IMG/VR virus record: IMGVR_UViG_3300033146_003479
Location: 62,001 to 126,000 of that record
Reading direction: 5' to 3' (one strand)
DNA: 64,000 nucleotides
From: a virus
Part shown: positions 1 through 7,514 of the stretch, piece after piece
How positions within the stretch are numbered: position 1 is the stretch's first letter
Layout: every line of letters starts with the position of its first letter
The notes under the pieces: generated by a model
Databases searched by the model: none
What the model was told of the DNA's origin: nothing
What the model saw: the letters and a program-made list of their open reading frames with translations, nothing else
Position numbers and translations under genes: made by a program

Positions 1-172
1 GTGTCACGTATGGAGACTTCGGATTCACTCCCTTTTTGATGACGTTGATGAAAGTAACGTAAGTGTTCTCCGTTGATGAATACTTATTCAATAGGTCATT
101 CACGTACTCCTTTGGGTTATTCTCAGGATTACGCCTCTTCTCGTTTAAATATGACCAACTAAATTTATCCAT
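1..172 (-). CDS. Partial hypothetical protein (N-terminal 57 residues)
   Basis: This reading frame runs leftward off the window edge, so only the N-terminus is visible. It starts at the ATG complementary to 170-172 and begins MDKFSWSYLNEKRRNPENN. I do not recognise it. The visible part is polar, with no signal peptide or membrane segment. It is about 41% G+C, clearly above the roughly 30% of its neighbours, and from about codon 11 it uses G/C-ending codons (GAG, AAG, TAC, GTG, GTC, ATC) that adjacent genes avoid. This suggests a gene from another source or one under different codon pressure. It is last in a leftward series after the 479-aa protein, with a 10-bp gap. Confidence 0.6.
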   Translation of the reverse strand, partial: MDKFSWSYLNEKRRNPENNPKEYVNDLLNKYSSTENTYVTFINVIKKGVNPKSPYVT

Positions 173-182
173 ATGTTATCTC

Positions 183-1622
183 CTATCCTAACTTTAAATA
201 CACACAAGATAACTCATTTATCTTCAATGCTCCTTTATAAAATTCACCTAAAGTTTCAGATAATAAATCATTTTCATATAAAATAGCAAAGTCATAAAAA
301 TATTTCAATCCTTCTATCTTCGAAATGATATAATTATCTAAAATCATTCTTTCTTGAATATTTATACTTTTCTTTGATTTATCTAATTCTAATAAAAAAT
401 TCACAAAATCAGTATCATCTCGAAAGTTACTAATAAATTTCTCCTTAAATGCTCTTTGACAAACAGAAAACATTTCTCTCCATATATGAGGATATCGCAA
501 TATCTCATCCTTTCGTTTTAATCGACCAACGGATAACGATTCGAATTGTTTAAAATGAGAATCTATAATCTTCGTTGGGATTTTACCATATCTAGCAATG
601 GCCTTTTTACTTTTTCCTTCAATTTGAATGTTCCCGCTCATCCATGGATACTGCTTTAATTGACAATATAAATCTTTCTCCTCATCATTCACTTTACCTG
701 TAGCATAGAATGTAGTATCTCTAGATTGCAATGTTCTATGTGAGGTATCACTCCATCGCATAAAAAATCGAATTTCTGATAAATCCCAATCGTTCACTCG
801 AATTCGATCTAAATTAAAAGTCTCACATTTATTATTATCAGCATTAATTTTCTTTAATGAAATGGGAATCAATATTTTACTTAAAAAACAAGACTCAATA
901 TACTCATTGATATGATGAATGTTTCCATTTTCATAATTTACAATCTCCGATAATTCATCTAGAATTACTCTCTCACTTTGAATATCAACAAGCCAAATGT
1001 CCGCAGGATTCCAAGTTGATATTTTAGTAAATCGAGAAATTAAAGCATAAAATTCATCAATAAACTTCGATTTTCTATACACCTCGTATTCTTTTTTATC
1101 AGAATTTGACAAAAAAAATTGGATAAGTTTTGCCTGATACTCAAATGATTTTCTCCAATCTAGAGTAATTTGAGGATAGATATTCATAATATCCGATTCA
1201 TCAGGAAATACACCATCATTAATAATACTTTTAATATATAAACTAGAACACAACTCCTGTTGCTTCGTGAACATTGAGCCTTGAGAATTACTCGTACTAT
1301 TAATCCCTTTAAATTTATTTATTTTGGCTACATCATTTAATTTTATTTGAGTGAAAGTGTCATCATCATTCTTAACTACTATTGCTGGTATATATCGAGA
1401 ATTCATCTTAAACGTATCCAATATATCTCCCGTTTGAGGAGACACATTTTCTCGCAGAAGTTGTATTAAGTGTCTATTAAACTTGGATTCTATAATTTTC
1501 TTATTCCCATTCACTAATTCAATTTCAGAATCAAATTCTAAGATATCGGCTAAAATTTCTTGTCTAGTTTTTTTTAAATCATTATTGATTTTATAAAGAT
1601 CTTCTATTTTCAATCCTTGCAT
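183..1622 (-). CDS. Hypothetical protein, 479 aa, co-transcribed with uvsY-like gene
   Basis: A complete frame whose ATG overlaps the stop of the upstream UvsY-like gene by one base (TAATG), so the two are translationally coupled. I do not recognise the family. The N-terminal third (about residues 1-70) is helical and charged. Residues around 195-215 contain a striking STWNPADIWLVD segment, and the remainder is a soluble mixed alpha/beta sequence rich in aromatic and charged residues. No signal peptide, transmembrane segment or nucleotide-binding loop is visible. Its place directly behind uvsY and gp32-like genes suggests a replication, recombination or late-transcription role, but that is inference from position alone. 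Confidence 0.75.
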   Translation of the reverse strand: MQGLKIEDLYKINNDLKKTRQEILADILEFDSEIELVNGNKKIIESKFNRHLIQLLRENVSPQTGDILDTFKMNSRYIPAIVVKNDDDTFTQIKLNDVAKINKFKGINSTSNSQGSMFTKQQELCSSLYIKSIINDGVFPDESDIMNIYPQITLDWRKSFEYQAKLIQFFLSNSDKKEYEVYRKSKFIDEFYALISRFTKISTWNPADIWLVDIQSERVILDELSEIVNYENGNIHHINEYIESCFLSKILIPISLKKINADNNKCETFNLDRIRVNDWDLSEIRFFMRWSDTSHRTLQSRDTTFYATGKVNDEEKDLYCQLKQYPWMSGNIQIEGKSKKAIARYGKIPTKIIDSHFKQFESLSVGRLKRKDEILRYPHIWREMFSVCQRAFKEKFISNFRDDTDFVNFLLELDKSKKSINIQERMILDNYIISKIEGLKYFYDFAILYENDLLSETLGEFYKGALKINELSCVYLKLG

Positions 1623-2062
1623 TATCTATCACCATTTGTGAAACGGTCATACTTCAAAGCGAAATCTAAAGCATATGACTTTTGAGTTAATAAATTCTTA
1701 ATGTCAGTCAAAAATTCCAATTTAGTATTAATATGTTGAACATCTTGTTGAATTTGATTCCATTCTAAATCTGCCTCTATAGCAATTCTCATATCAGTTT
1801 TATTTGAAAATTTCACTTTCGAATTCATTCTTAAATCCAAATAAATCTCATATTCTTTTTTTCGCATTTTCTCTTCAAGATTATTATTCATCATTCGACA
1901 TTGAGCCATTAATCGAACTACCTTATGCATATGTGAAGGTAAATCCAACATTTCCTCTCTCATATTACTTCGATCAACTTCTACCATGCGTTGAAATTCA
2001 TTTAAACTTGTTTCTGGGAATATATTTTTATATCTCTCAGTATTTAATGCTTGATTTGACAT
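1622..2062 (-). CDS. uvsY: UvsY-like recombination mediator
   Basis: A 146-aa all-helical, highly charged protein, close to the 137 aa of T4 UvsY. In T4, UvsY helps load UvsX recombinase onto gp32-coated single-stranded DNA. The features that suggest it are the EYEIYLDLRMNSKVKFSNKT segment followed by D-(x)n-EADLEW and a C-terminal KSYALDFALKYDRF motif, which resemble the core and tail of the UvsY family. gp32 is immediately upstream on the same strand and UvsX is encoded elsewhere in the window, so both partners are present. A late-type TATAAATA box lies 43 bp upstream and a terminator separates it from gp32. The call rests on pattern and context rather than alignment. Confidence 0.65.
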   Translation of the reverse strand: MSNQALNTERYKNIFPETSLNEFQRMVEVDRSNMREEMLDLPSHMHKVVRLMAQCRMMNNNLEEKMRKKEYEIYLDLRMNSKVKFSNKTDMRIAIEADLEWNQIQQDVQHINTKLEFLTDIKNLLTQKSYALDFALKYDRFTNGDR

Positions 2063-2104
2063 ATAGACCTCTCATCATAATATTATTATTCTTACCTCTA
2101 AGTG

Positions 2105-2112
2105 TATTTATA
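2105..2112 (-). promoter_or_regulatory. Late promoter TATAAATA for the uvsY-like gene
   Basis: Exact T4-type late -10 box TATAAATA on the minus strand, 43 bp before the start codon of the UvsY-like gene. Confidence 0.6.
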
Positions 2113-2179
2113 AGGTTCATAATAATATATCAATGGAGATGGTTTTTAACGAATAAAATGAAAAAGATGGACAAATAAA

Positions 2180-2205
2180 AAAGGCTCTCTTAAAAGAGAG
2201 CCTTT
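2180..2205 (-). terminator. Rho-independent terminator after gp32 gene
   Basis: A perfect 12-bp inverted repeat (AAAGGCTCTCTT / AAGAGAGCCTTT) followed on the minus strand by a T-run (TTTTTTAT). It lies 21 bp beyond the gp32 stop codon, so it should end the gp32 transcript before the uvsY-like gene. Confidence 0.85.
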
Positions 2206-2225
2206 CAATTAGAAAAAGGAGATGA

Positions 2226-3200
2226 TTATTTTTCTAAATCTTTAAAGTATGATGCAAAGTCATCTGCTTCTGTTGAGTCCTCACTTTTCAAACTTTCATC
2301 TTCAGTTTGACGACCTCTTCTAGATGAAGTTTCTTTTTCTAAGTCATCGAGAACATCTTTCTTTGTTGCTGAATATACTTTCGAATCACTTTCTCTAGAT
2401 GTAGTTTCAACATCTGGATTTGCACTTGAATCTTTTTCAAGACCTACTGACGACAGGAATTTTGTAAGTTTATCATCCTGTTCATCATAAGTTTTATATG
2501 AAGTGTCATTAATGACTTCTTGAAGATCATAAAGATTGTCTTCAATTTTATTCCATGTTAATGTTTTGAACTCAGGATCATTCTTATGTGATTCATTAAT
2601 TTGCTCAATACTCTTCTCAACGACAGTTGGAACTGCGAATTCACTAGATGTCCAAGTTGCATAACCTGAACTTGTATCTTTCTTCACTTTAATCTTGAAA
2701 TTAGCACCTTCATCTGGATCAAAAAATATGAGTGGTTCTTCTCCAGCAAATGTTGGGAAAAGTTTCTCTTGAATTATCTTAAAAAGTTGAGGTCCGAATT
2801 CGAAAAGAAATTGTTTACCTTCATTTGCGGGATTTCCTGGATCACTAACGACTAAAATATTTGAGTAATATGATTTCTTTCTATATGTTTTTTGCTCTTT
2901 AACCCAATCAGATGGTTGCGATTTATTCCACTCACAAATTGCACATGGCTTTCCAATTGTAGTTGGACATTTATCGATCATGAATCGTTTTCCAATATTA
3001 ATTGAATGCTTAAATACTGGTCTAAATGGAAGACCATCAACTTTTGAATCCGGTAAAAATCTAATAACAGCAAACCCATTAGAATCTTTATCTCTTGTTA
3101 ATTGCCAAAATCTCTCATCTCTTTGTTTTGAACCGTTAACACATGTCTGTTTTGTGTTAATTAAAATTTCTGAATAATTCCTCTTTTTTCTCTTTGTCAT
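2226..3200 (-). CDS. 32: gp32-like single-stranded DNA-binding protein
   Basis: A 324-aa homologue of T4 gp32 (301 aa), the ssDNA-binding protein of the replisome that coats unwound DNA and interacts with UvsX, UvsY and the helicase loader. The N-terminus is basic (KRKKR). The core contains IRFLPDSKVDGLPFRPVFKHS and a zinc site His65, Cys78, Cys86, Cys89, almost superposable on the T4 ligands H64, C77, C87, C90. A GNPANEGKQFLFEFG segment follows at about residue 125. The C-terminus (about 250-324) is acidic and Ser/Asp/Glu-rich, as expected for the protein-interaction tail. The start has a good AAGGAG site. It heads the leftward operon bordering the repeat-rich non-coding region. Confidence 0.95.
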   Translation of the reverse strand: MTKRKKRNYSEILINTKQTCVNGSKQRDERFWQLTRDKDSNGFAVIRFLPDSKVDGLPFRPVFKHSINIGKRFMIDKCPTTIGKPCAICEWNKSQPSDWVKEQKTYRKKSYYSNILVVSDPGNPANEGKQFLFEFGPQLFKIIQEKLFPTFAGEEPLIFFDPDEGANFKIKVKKDTSSGYATWTSSEFAVPTVVEKSIEQINESHKNDPEFKTLTWNKIEDNLYDLQEVINDTSYKTYDEQDDKLTKFLSSVGLEKDSSANPDVETTSRESDSKVYSATKKDVLDDLEKETSSRRGRQTEDESLKSEDSTEADDFASYFKDLEK

Positions 3201-3263
3201 GATTAAACTCCTTAATCCTTGTAATAACTAAAATAAACCTAACATCTTAAACTTCATAATATA

Positions 3264-3306
3264 TTTAGTGTTTTAAATGTATTACATATAAACCAAAAAC
3301 ACTAAA
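3264..3306. repeat. 11-bp inverted repeat upstream of gp32
   Basis: TTTAGTGTTTT (3264-3274) and AAAACACTAAA (3296-3306) form a hairpin with a 21-bp loop, 64-106 bp upstream of the gp32 start. A second ACACTAAAC unit follows at once. In T4, gp32 represses its own translation by binding a structured A/T-rich leader. A similar role here is possible but is inference. Confidence 0.4.
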
Positions 3307-3530
3307 CACTAAACATTAGAAGTTCGATTGCTTATAAAATAATATATCAAATGAAATGACTTTTTAAATAATTTATTAGCCATTTTTCGAAAAAACATTT
3401 AAATGTAATATTTGGACATTTATTTCATTAACAATTCATTAAACTTACGTTGCAATGGAGAAATAATCATTTAAAAAATAATTATTTCCGATACATTATA
3501 ATCCTAAAAATGAGATTAAAATATATTGGA

Positions 3531-3607
3531 GATCATCTTTGATGAATCAAAATTGGTACAATTTTGATCTCTTTTTCGAAGAAAAAGAGTAATAGGTGTT
3601 CTGAAAA
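3531..3607. repeat. 77-bp inverted repeat, left arm
   Basis: It matches the reverse complement of 3881-3957 at 76 of 77 positions, and similarity continues a few bases outward past a 2-bp indel (TATTGGA). The arm contains three short hairpins, each with a 3-nt loop: CATC-TTT-GATG, CAAAATTG-GTA-CAATTTTG, and a 9-bp stem CTCTTTTTC/GAAAAAGAG around GAA. Such dense internal structure within a conserved arm points to a functional DNA or RNA structure. Confidence 0.95.
3542..3592 (+). other. Possible 16-codon leader peptide inside the left repeat arm
   Basis: An ATG preceded by TTGGAG (about 10-nt spacing) opens a 16-codon frame reading MNQNWYNFDLFFEEKE before TAA. The inverted copy on the minus strand reads the same apart from residue 2 (Y), also inward. 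The hairpins may explain the sequence entirely, so this is a weak call. Confidence 0.2.
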
Positions 3608-3737
3608 TTAAGAATAAATGAAATTTTTTATTATTAATATTATCAATTACTTATTAATGAATGGACAAATAATTTTAAAAATAAATGTCAATGTAGATAT
3701 ATTCATTAGTCCTAGAAAAGAAAAAGAAGAAAAAAAT

Positions 3738-3851
3738 AAGGATAGGATAGGATAATAAGGATAGGATAGGATAATAAGGATAGGATAGGATAATAAGGAT
3801 AGGATAGGATAATAAGGATAGGATAGGATAATAAGGATAGGATAGGATAAT
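3738..3851. repeat. Six tandem 19-bp repeats (AAGGATAGGATAGGATAAT)
   Basis: Six exact head-to-tail copies of AAGGATAGGATAGGATAAT span 114 bp, followed by a partial AAG. Each copy is itself built from GGATA steps. The array lies off-centre between the 77-bp inverted arms, nearer the right one. Iterons of this kind are typical binding arrays for initiator or partition proteins. They also arise by slippage, so their role is open. Confidence 0.95.
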
Positions 3852-3880
3852 AAGAATTATCAATTTACATAAAAATTATT

Positions 3881-3957
3881 TTTTCAGAACACCTATTACT
3901 CTTTTTCTTCGAAAAAGAGATCAAAATTGTACCAATTTTGATACATCAAAGATGATC
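3881..3957. repeat. 77-bp inverted repeat, right arm
   Basis: This is the inverted copy of 3531-3607 with one mismatch (T for A at the GATGAATC/GATGTATC position). The two arms and the 273-bp core make a 427-bp unit. No target-site duplication was obvious in the AT-rich flanks. Confidence 0.95.
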
Positions 3958-4125
3958 CAATAATCATTATATTATAAATGTATAATCTTAATACTTTATT
4001 TTATTTTGGAGATTAATATTAATAAATGGACATATTAATGATATATTAATTATATAAAATTTGATTTTAATAAAAATATATGTTACATTAATAATGTTTT
4101 TATTAATTAAAAAAAGGAAATTATT

Positions 4126-6078
4126 ATGAAAAAGCAAATTGAAAAATTACAAACTATCATTAAACGTTCCAAAGAATTATATTATCATGGATTAATAAAT
4201 GATCCGGATTATATAACAGATCAAGAATATGATCAATTAGAAAAAGAATTAAAATCATTGGATCCTAATAATGAAATTTTAGATTATGTAGGATATGACA
4301 TATCTCAATCAACATTTAATAAAATTAAACATGTGGATAAAATGACTTCATTGGGAAAAGCATACACTGAAGAGGATATGCTACGTTGGAGAAAAGATTT
4401 TAATGATAATTTAAATATTATTGAATCTTTAAAAATGGATGGATTCGCAATAGAATTGGTTTATGAATGTGGTGAAGGTTCAGAATTTCAGGTAGAATAT
4501 ATTTTAAAGGAAGCATCTACAAGAGGAGATGGATTTATTGGAGAAGATATTACAGAAAATGTTAAAATGATTTCAGATATTCCTCATAGAATCATTATTA
4601 ATAATGATGATTTAAAAAAAGTAAATTCCACTATTAGAATTAGAGGAGAGATATTTATGAAAACAAGTATCTTTAATGAACTTCTAAAAGAAAATATCAT
4701 TGATGGAGAATCAAGAATTAGAAATATTGCTCCTGGATCAGTTAGACAAAAAGATCCTCTCGTTACTAAAAGAAGAAAACTAAACTTTTTTGCTTATGAT
4801 ATTAAAGGATGTGAATTTGATACATATAGTCAAAAAATGGAGTTTTTAAACAAAATGAAGATCCCAACAGTTCCAATGAATAAAATATCATTCGATGATA
4901 TGACGACTATGTATAACTCAATAATAATTAAAAAAGAGTTGATGGATTATCCCATCGATGGAGTAGTATTCAGATTAGATAATGAAGATGAATTTCAAAG
5001 TGCAGGAGAAACATCCCATCATCCAAAGGGATCTATTGCTTGGAAGTTTGAGGCTGAAACAGGAGTGAGTGTTTTGAGAAAAGTTGAATGGCAAGTAACA
5101 CGAACTGGACTTATTAATCCGGTAGGAAAATATGATCCAGTTGAAGTTGATGGAGCAATTTTAAGTGCCGCAACATTACATAACATTTCTCAGATGATGC
5201 GTTTAGATATTGGTATTGGAGATGAGATTGAAGTTGCTAGACAAGGTGGAGTGATTCCTAAAATATTCAGAGTTGTTTCAAAATCTTCAGCGGATAGTAC
5301 AGTGATAATTCCCTCAGAATGTCCAATATGTCATAAGCCAACTGAAATAGAAACTTCAGATGATGGTATAAAAACTTTACATTGCACAAATCATTTTTGT
5401 CCAGCAATCATGAAAGATCGTTTGAATCATTTTTGTAAAGTGATGGGTATAAAGGGAGTTTCTGATGCAATAATTAGTAAGTTGTATGATGAAAAGTTAG
5501 TTACAACTTTCGCTAATTTCTATGAATTGAAGATTGAAGATATTTTAAAATTAGATGGATTCAAACAGCGATCATCTGAAAAAATTATAAATGCAATTCA
5601 AGGACAACGAGAAGTTTCGTTTAATGTATTTTTAAGATCTTTGGGAATTCACACTTTAGGTAAAACATCATCGAAACTAATTGCAGATCGTTGTAACTCA
5701 ATAGAAGCGTTGGATGAATTAGAATTATCTGAGATTGAAGGTATTGGAGAAATTGGAGAAAATAGTATTAGAGAGGGGCTATTAGAGAATGAAGAATTAA
5801 TCACTCATTTATTGCAATATGTGACTATATCTATGGTGGACGAAACTATCTCTGAAGGTAAATTACAGAATCTTAATTTTTGTATAACTGGAAAACTTTC
5901 CGATAAGAAAATGATTCAATCCTTGATAGAATCCGCGGGAGGGAATATATTATCATCTGTGAGTTCTAAACTCGACTATTTGATATACGGTGATAAAGCA
6001 GGTAGCAAATTAGATAAAGCAAAGAAGAATAATGTTCCAATAATCACAGAAGATGAGTTCATGCTCATGTTAAAATGA
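4126..6078 (+). CDS. ligA: NAD+-dependent DNA ligase
   Basis: A full-length (650 aa) LigA-type ligase, which seals nicks using NAD+ and releases AMP and NMN. The order is classical. An N-terminal NMN-binding Ia region (YYHG..DPDYITDQEYDQL) leads to the adenylation domain with the catalytic Lys103 in KMDG and a STRGDG motif. An OB fold follows, then a Cys4 zinc finger around residues 400-430 (CPIC...CTNHFC), a helix-hairpin-helix region, and a C-terminal BRCT domain (about 575-650, NFCITGKLSDKKM). T4 itself uses ATP-dependent gp30, so an NAD+ ligase is a distinctive choice. The start has an AAAGGAA site. It is the first gene rightward of the repeat-rich region, so it may be transcribed from there. 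Confidence 0.97.
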   Translation: MKKQIEKLQTIIKRSKELYYHGLINDPDYITDQEYDQLEKELKSLDPNNEILDYVGYDISQSTFNKIKHVDKMTSLGKAYTEEDMLRWRKDFNDNLNIIESLKMDGFAIELVYECGEGSEFQVEYILKEASTRGDGFIGEDITENVKMISDIPHRIIINNDDLKKVNSTIRIRGEIFMKTSIFNELLKENIIDGESRIRNIAPGSVRQKDPLVTKRRKLNFFAYDIKGCEFDTYSQKMEFLNKMKIPTVPMNKISFDDMTTMYNSIIIKKELMDYPIDGVVFRLDNEDEFQSAGETSHHPKGSIAWKFEAETGVSVLRKVEWQVTRTGLINPVGKYDPVEVDGAILSAATLHNISQMMRLDIGIGDEIEVARQGGVIPKIFRVVSKSSADSTVIIPSECPICHKPTEIETSDDGIKTLHCTNHFCPAIMKDRLNHFCKVMGIKGVSDAIISKLYDEKLVTTFANFYELKIEDILKLDGFKQRSSEKIINAIQGQREVSFNVFLRSLGIHTLGKTSSKLIADRCNSIEALDELELSEIEGIGEIGENSIREGLLENEELITHLLQYVTISMVDETISEGKLQNLNFCITGKLSDKKMIQSLIESAGGNILSSVSSKLDYLIYGDKAGSKLDKAKKNNVPIITEDEFMLMLK

Positions 6079-6131
6079 ATTATATGATTCCATAAAAATT
6101 ATAAATAATGTAAAATGTTTGTGGAGTTATC

Positions 6132-6713
6132 ATGTCAAAAAAAGTATTGTTGTATATTGATGATTTTAATATGATCTCAAAGGAGATTCAAAAGAATCTG
6201 AATACATTGAAGCAAAAGTTGAAGTCGATGAAGAGTGTTCAAAAATGTATAATTTTAATTAAACAGGAGACTAATGATTTACTCACTGTAACAGAAAGGA
6301 AGCATTTATTAAATAAGACCTTAGATTCAGATAAGCAATTTGTGATCAAAACTACTAAATTAGCGAAGACATTTAAAATAATGAAGAAATTTGAAACCTC
6401 TAATATTGAAATTGAAACTATTTATGTTGACTCTAAGGATAAAAATTTCTTTGAATCAGGATTAAAAGGTCTCCCAATAAAGATTCAATCGTTTGATACT
6501 AAAGATCGAACTAATGATATCGTCGATGCTATTTCTAAAAATGAATATAAGAAGTATGTCAATTTAGTTCCAACTCCACTCATTGATGAATGGGAGTGGA
6601 TGAAAGAGAAGTTGTCTGGTAGAATGAAAGAGAGTGTTAATCCACATCTTTCATTGATGAATGATAGATTTTCTAAGATTTTAGAATTGATGGAGAATAA
6701 ATATGGAGATTAG
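6132..6713 (+). CDS. Hypothetical protein, 193 aa
   Basis: A soluble, lysine-rich protein preceded by a TGGAG ribosome site six bases before the ATG. The N-terminus (VLLYIDDFNMI) and the middle (IEIETIYVDSKD) look like alternating beta strands and helices, suggesting a small alpha/beta fold. The last 40 residues are helical (WEWMKEKLSGRMKESVNP). I do not recognise a family. It follows ligA by 53 bp and overlaps the next small gene by 11 bp. Confidence 0.75.
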   Translation: MSKKVLLYIDDFNMISKEIQKNLNTLKQKLKSMKSVQKCIILIKQETNDLLTVTERKHLLNKTLDSDKQFVIKTTKLAKTFKIMKKFETSNIEIETIYVDSKDKNFFESGLKGLPIKIQSFDTKDRTNDIVDAISKNEYKKYVNLVPTPLIDEWEWMKEKLSGRMKESVNPHLSLMNDRFSKILELMENKYGD

Positions 6714-6861
6714 TAGAGATGAGTTGTTAGGTTTGGTAGAAATTGCTATTAGAGAGGTTGAACGTCAATGTTTAACGGAGAAGATTAAACTTGACATTAT
6801 GAATGTGGTAAATCAAAAAGTAGATGATAAGGTCTTAGAACTATTCAATAAGGTTAAATAA
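6703..6861 (+). CDS. Small helical protein, 52 aa
   Basis: A short frame starting with ATGGAGATTAGT that overlaps the end of the preceding gene by 11 bp in another frame. It reads MEISRDELLGLVEIAIREVE and continues as one charged amphipathic helix ending in ELFNKVK. TGGAGAAT just upstream can serve as ribosome site. Overlap spacing and codon choice match neighbouring genes. The IAIREVE pattern loosely resembles the IREE motif of other small proteins in this cluster. Confidence 0.6.
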   Translation: MEISRDELLGLVEIAIREVERQCLTEKIKLDIMNVVNQKVDDKVLELFNKVK

Positions 6862-6886
6862 ACTCGCAATTTTCCAAAAAATATGA

Positions 6887-6892
6887 TATAAT
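6887..6892 (+). promoter_or_regulatory. Extended -10 promoter TGATATAAT before HAD gene
   Basis: TGATATAAT (6884-6892) is an extended -10 with perfect TATAAT. The -35 region (TCGCAA with a 17-bp spacer) is weak. It sits about 30 bp upstream of the HAD phosphatase start and could drive the whole RNA-repair cluster. Confidence 0.6.
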
Positions 6893-6923
6893 ATATTGAA
6901 ACTTAACAATGTTGGAGTATATT

Positions 6924-7514
6924 TTGGATAAATTAGACCGATTACTAAAGGAAGTTGAGCGAATGTCGATAACTGAATATAATGAATTTTATACTAAAAC
7001 TAAAGAACAAATTGATGGTGGTTTAACATTAGATATTTTTGATTTCGATGTGACTCTTTGTTGTACCGATTCAAAAGTTATAAAGACTAATGCTGATGGA
7101 ACAATTCAAAAACTATCGTCCACGGAGTTTAATAATATTAATGATTCAACGCTTGATAAATCATCTCTTGACTTTTCAGAATTTCATGAGTTAATTAATC
7201 CTAAAGTGAATGAAGATGTCCTTCAAGCATTTCGATTTTCATTGAAAAATAGTCGAGTGATTATATTGACTGCGAGACAATCTTCGATTCCAATTAGAGA
7301 ATTCTTAACTATGAATAATTTACCTCAAATTCCCATTTATTGTGATGAATTTAAAAGAGAATTTATTGAGAATATAATTTTAAGTGGTACCACATCTAGT
7401 ATAAATTTCTTCGAAGATGCTCCAAATTACATTCGAGATGCTAGACTTTTACAGAGAAAGTATCCTAATTTTAATTTAAATATTCATGAAACTTCTTTGG
7501 ATGGGTTTGCATAA
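6924..7514 (+). CDS. HAD-superfamily phosphatase
   Basis: This protein has the HAD signature: motif I IFDFDVTL (Asp nucleophile and acid/base two residues apart, about D40 and D42), motif II IILTAR, and a late EDAPNYIRDA acidic motif IV. HAD enzymes of this size in phages include the 3'-phosphatase half of polynucleotide kinase, which removes 3'-phosphates so that nucleic acid ends can be ligated. Next to a ligase-like fusion and a CCA enzyme, end healing is the attractive guess. No P-loop kinase domain is present. I chose the TTG at 6924 because GGAG lies six bases upstream; an in-frame ATG at 6909 lacks a ribosome site. It overlaps the next gene by one base. Confidence 0.8.
   Translation: MDKLDRLLKEVERMSITEYNEFYTKTKEQIDGGLTLDIFDFDVTLCCTDSKVIKTNADGTIQKLSSTEFNNINDSTLDKSSLDFSEFHELINPKVNEDVLQAFRFSLKNSRVIILTARQSSIPIREFLTMNNLPQIPIYCDEFKREFIENIILSGTTSSINFFEDAPNYIRDARLLQRKYPNFNLNIHETSLDGFA

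Larger units (their letters stand above)
3201..4125. other. 925-bp divergent non-coding region, candidate replication origin
   Basis: This is the only long gene-free stretch in the window, lying between leftward gp32 and rightward ligA. It holds an 11-bp inverted repeat near gp32, a pair of 77-bp inverted-repeat arms (3531-3607 and 3881-3957) and six 19-bp direct repeats between them. The flanks are more than 80% A+T and contain TATAAT-like boxes (3497-3502, 3981-3986). Direct repeats, long palindromic arms and AT-rich flanks between replication genes would suit an origin. Terminal inverted repeats with a non-coding core would equally suit a small non-autonomous element. No protein of ordinary length is encoded; the frame crossing the tandem repeats is a simple repeat translation. 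Confidence 0.5.

Noticed and set aside
1804-2178. Plus-strand 124-aa frame opposite the UvsY-like gene
   Set aside because: It is hydrophobic and antisense to a gene with a ribosome site and family features, and runs into the gp32 terminator. Probable shadow.
3675-3863. Minus-strand open frame across the 19-bp repeats (repeated Ile/Leu/Ser/Tyr-Pro residues)
   Set aside because: It is only the translation of the tandem repeats, without a ribosome site, and the 19-bp unit is not a multiple of three. I treat it as non-coding.
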